DNA from: Gammaproteobacteria bacterium | GTDB taxonomy: Bacteria; Pseudomonadota; Gammaproteobacteria; Burkholderiales; Burkholderiaceae_C | Direction of reading: 5' to 3' | NCBI GenBank assembly: GCA_018815325.1 | Contig: JAHIYE010000020.1 | Span: forward strand, 62,001-126,000 | Length of the DNA stretch: 64,000 nt | In this document: piece after piece, positions 61,939-64,000 of the stretch | Position numbering within the stretch: position 1 is the first letter of the stretch | Layout of the letters: each line of letters begins with the position of its first letter | Program-made: the position numbers and the translations under genes | The notes under the pieces: generated by a model | Seen by the model: the letters and a program-made list of their open reading frames with translations, nothing else | What the model was told of the DNA's origin: nothing | Database searches by the model: none

Positions 61939-64000
61939 TTACTGACAAGCCTCGCATGTCGGGTCATCAACTCCACAGAACTGGATGTCGGTTGCCGGTG
62001 AACTCGCCATCTGCAATTGAGCTGCTGCCGCTGCTGCGTCGAGTGCACTCATGCCGCTGCTGCCCTGTGCAGCGCCGCCGGAAGACACGGCGTTCATGCG
62101 GCCGGCTGTCACGGTGGATTTCTCGACATGGGTGGCGGACATCGTGCGCAGGTAGTAGGTGGTCTTCAGTCCACGCAGCCATGCAAGCTTGTAGGTGTCA
62201 TCCAGTTTCTTGCCAGAAGCGCCGGCCATGTAGATGTTCAGCGACTGGGCCTGGTCGATCCATTTCTGGCGACGTGCTGCCGCTTCGACCAGCCAGCTGG
62301 TTTCCACCTCGAAGGCGGTGGCGTACAGCGCCTTGATTTCTTGTGGCACACGGTCGATCGGGTTGAGCGAGCCGTCGAAGTGTTTGAGGTCCATGACCAT
62401 CACGTCGTCCCACAGCCCCAGTTCCTTGAGGTCGCGCACCAGGTAGCTGTTGATCACGGTGAACTCGCCGGACAGGTTGGACTTGACGGAGAGGTTGCCG
62501 AAGCAGGGCTCGATCGAGGCATCCACGCCGATGATGTTGGAGATGGTGGCGGTTGGGGCGATGGCCACGCAATTGGAGTTGCGCATGCCGTCCTGTGCAA
62601 TTTTCTTGCGCAGGGCATCCCAGTCCATGCTGGCAGAGCGATCGACTTCCACATAGCCGCCGCGCGCACTGGCCAGCAGGTCCAAGGTGTCCAGCGGCAG
62701 GATGCCCTGATCCCAGAGGGAGCCCTTGTAGCTGGAATACTGACCACGCTCGCGTGCCAGTTCGGTCGAGGCCCAGTAGGCGTAGTAGCAGATGGCTTCC
62801 ATCGACTTGTCAGCAAATTCAACAGCGGCTTCGCTGGCATAGGGAATGCGCAGTTCATACAAGCTGTCCTGGAAGGCCATCACACCCAAGCCGACCGGAC
62901 GGTGGCGCAAGTTGGAGTCGCGGGCTTTCTTGACGGCGTAGTAGTTGATGTCGATCACGTTGTCGAGCATGCGCATGGCCGTCGTGATCGTCTTCTGCAG
63001 TTTGGCATGGTCAACCTGGCCATCCTTGAGGTGCTGGAGCAGGTTGACCGAGCCGAGGTTGCACACGGCAGTCTCGGTGTCGCTGGTGTTGAGCGTGATC
63101 TCGGTGCAGAGGTTGGAGGAGTGCACCACACCGGCATGCTGCTGGGGCGAGCGGACATTGCAGGCATCCTTGAATGTGATCCAGGGGTGGCCGGTTTCGA
63201 ACAGCATGGTCAGCATCTTGCGCCACAGATCGGCCGCCTGCAGGGTACGGGCGGGCTTGATTTCGCCGCGGGCAGCCTTTTCTTCGTAGGCGACATAGGC
63301 GCGCTCGAACTCGGCGCCGAACTTGTCGTGCAGGTCGGGCACGTTGGAGGGGGAGAACAGGGTCCATGTCCCTTTTTCCATCACACGGCGCATGAACAGG
63401 TCAGGAATCCAGTTGGCGGTATTCATGTCGTGTGTGCGGCGGCGGTCGTCGCCCGTGTTCTTGCGCAGCTCCAGGAACTCCTCGATGTCCAGGTGCCAGG
63501 TTTCCAGGTAGGTACAGACAGCGCCCTTGCGCTTGCCGCCCTGGTTGACGGCCACGGCGGTGTCGTTCACAACTTTCAGGAAGGGCACGACGCCCTGGGA
63601 CTCGCCGTTGGTGCCCTTGATGTGGGAGCCCAGCGCACGGACGCGGGTCCAGTCGTTGCCCAGACCGCCGGCGAACTTGGAGAGCAGTGCGTTTTCCTTG
63701 ATGGACTCATAGATGCCGTCCAGATCGTCGGGCACGGTGGTCAGGTAGCAGGAAGACAGCTGTGAGCGCAGCGTACCGCTGTTGAACAGCGTGGGCGTGC
63801 TCGACATGAAATCGAAAGAGGACAGGATCTCGTAGAACTCGATGGCACGTGCTTCACGGTCGATCTCGTTGAGGGAGAGGCCCATGGCCACGCGCATGAA
63901 GAAGGCCTGGGGCAGCTCGATGCGGCTCTTGCGCACGTGCAGGAAGTAACGGTCATAGAGAGTCTGCAAACCCAGGTAGTCGAATTTCTGGTCACGCTCG
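61939..64000 (-). CDS. nrdA: Ribonucleotide reductase, class Ia alpha subunit (partial)
   Basis: Catalytic subunit; about 687 codons are in the window and the frame stays open to the right edge, so the N-terminus with the ATP cone is outside. Seen: [16 protein letters not shown] (first redox Cys), [20 protein letters not shown] (radical Cys, N and E), [40 protein letters not shown], and the C-terminal redox tail CEACQ. Operon nrdA-nrdB. The overall layout fits the E. coli NrdA type. Confidence 0.97.
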   Translation of the reverse strand, partial: ERDQKFDYLGLQTLYDRYFLHVRKSRIELPQAFFMRVAMGLSLNEIDREARAIEFYEILSSFDFMSSTPTLFNSGTLRSQLSSCYLTTVPDDLDGIYESIKENALLSKFAGGLGNDWTRVRALGSHIKGTNGESQGVVPFLKVVNDTAVAVNQGGKRKGAVCTYLETWHLDIEEFLELRKNTGDDRRRTHDMNTANWIPDLFMRRVMEKGTWTLFSPSNVPDLHDKFGAEFERAYVAYEEKAARGEIKPARTLQAADLWRKMLTMLFETGHPWITFKDACNVRSPQQHAGVVHSSNLCTEITLNTSDTETAVCNLGSVNLLQHLKDGQVDHAKLQKTITTAMRMLDNVIDINYYAVKKARDSNLRHRPVGLGVMAFQDSLYELRIPYASEAAVEFADKSMEAICYYAYWASTELARERGQYSSYKGSLWDQGILPLDTLDLLASARGGYVEVDRSASMDWDALRKKIAQDGMRNSNCVAIAPTATISNIIGVDASIEPCFGNLSVKSNLSGEFTVINSYLVRDLKELGLWDDVMVMDLKHFDGSLNPIDRVPQEIKALYATAFEVETSWLVEAAARRQKWIDQAQSLNIYMAGASGKKLDDTYKLAWLRGLKTTYYLRTMSATHVEKSTVTAGRMNAVSSGGAAQGSSGMSALDAAAAAAQLQMASSPATDIQFCGVDDPTCEACQ

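Noticed and set aside
62017-63765. 582-codon open frame on the + strand opposite nrdA
   Set aside because: Shadow of nrdA. Valine/glycine/histidine-rich translation without motifs.
1-64000. CRISPR arrays, tRNA or rRNA genes, insertion sequences, prophage genes
   Set aside because: Looked for in gaps and gene calls. No regularly spaced repeats, cloverleaf sequences, transposase or phage motifs were seen.

Overview
This is a 64 kb stretch of ordinary, densely packed chromosome from a GC-rich betaproteobacterium, most likely family Comamonadaceae (order Burkholderiales). The evidence is the gene content (a Bug-type tricarboxylate-binding protein, lysine/alanine-rich histone H1-like proteins, a zinc-finger-less DksA with an H1-like tail, a complete dcw cluster) and the style of the dispersed repeats. 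I cannot name the genus. I see no phage, insertion sequence, CRISPR array or tRNA.

Layout. 0-5 kb: start of an oxidoreductase gene, cysM, the RNase P RNA gene, a pseudouridine-synthase-like gene coupled to a NUDIX/metallo-beta-lactamase fusion, and a periplasmic solute-binding protein. 5.5-15 kb: a carboxymuconolactone-decarboxylase-like protein, dapF-DUF484-xerC, a chemotaxis receptor, a CobW-type zinc GTPase, an H1-tailed DksA-like protein and a double-STAS protein. 15.3-34.3 kb: the division and cell-wall cluster mraZ-rsmH-ftsL-ftsI-murE-murF-mraY-murD-ftsW-murG-murC-ddl-ftsQ-ftsA-ftsZ-lpxC, all on the + strand and mostly with 1-11 bp overlaps, preceded by a phased MraZ operator. 34.3-41.3 kb: three small membrane-protein genes in a more AT-rich islet, then ruvC, lipid genes (CdsA-like, PlsC-like), mtgA, a TonB-like gene and an RNase II-family gene, all on the - strand. 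41.4-49.6 kb: a NarL-type two-component pair, a degenerate HD-GYP protein, an esterase, rodA, a beta-hydroxyacid dehydrogenase and tldD. 49.7-64 kb: an aromatic-leader attenuator in front of DAHP synthase (aroG), mpl, a TlpA-like thioredoxin, accB-accC-prmA, a zinc-ribbon DUF3426 protein, a PfkB kinase, an H1-like protein and nrdB-nrdA (nrdA runs off the right edge).

Many of the genes serve one programme: precursor supply (dapF, murC-F, ddl, mpl), lipid-linked steps (mraY, murG), polymerases (ftsI/ftsW, rodA, mtgA), the divisome (ftsL/Q/A/Z) and envelope lipid supply (lpxC, CdsA/PlsC-like, accBC).

The most unusual signal is a family of about 56-bp palindromic repeats lying inside conserved protein genes without breaking them: the NUDIX-MBL gene, dapF, murG, the RNase II-family gene, the dehydrogenase gene and, truncated, murC. 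Three copies are read in the same frame and give related peptides; two others share a second frame. They behave like in-frame mobile peptide modules, comparable to the Rickettsia palindromic elements. Other notable observations are a compact two-state attenuator for aroG, an 86-bp duplication with a long perfect hairpin between ftsW and murG, a GC-rich hairpin repeat that always follows a stop codon in the sense orientation, and several proteins with altered catalytic or metal-binding residues.
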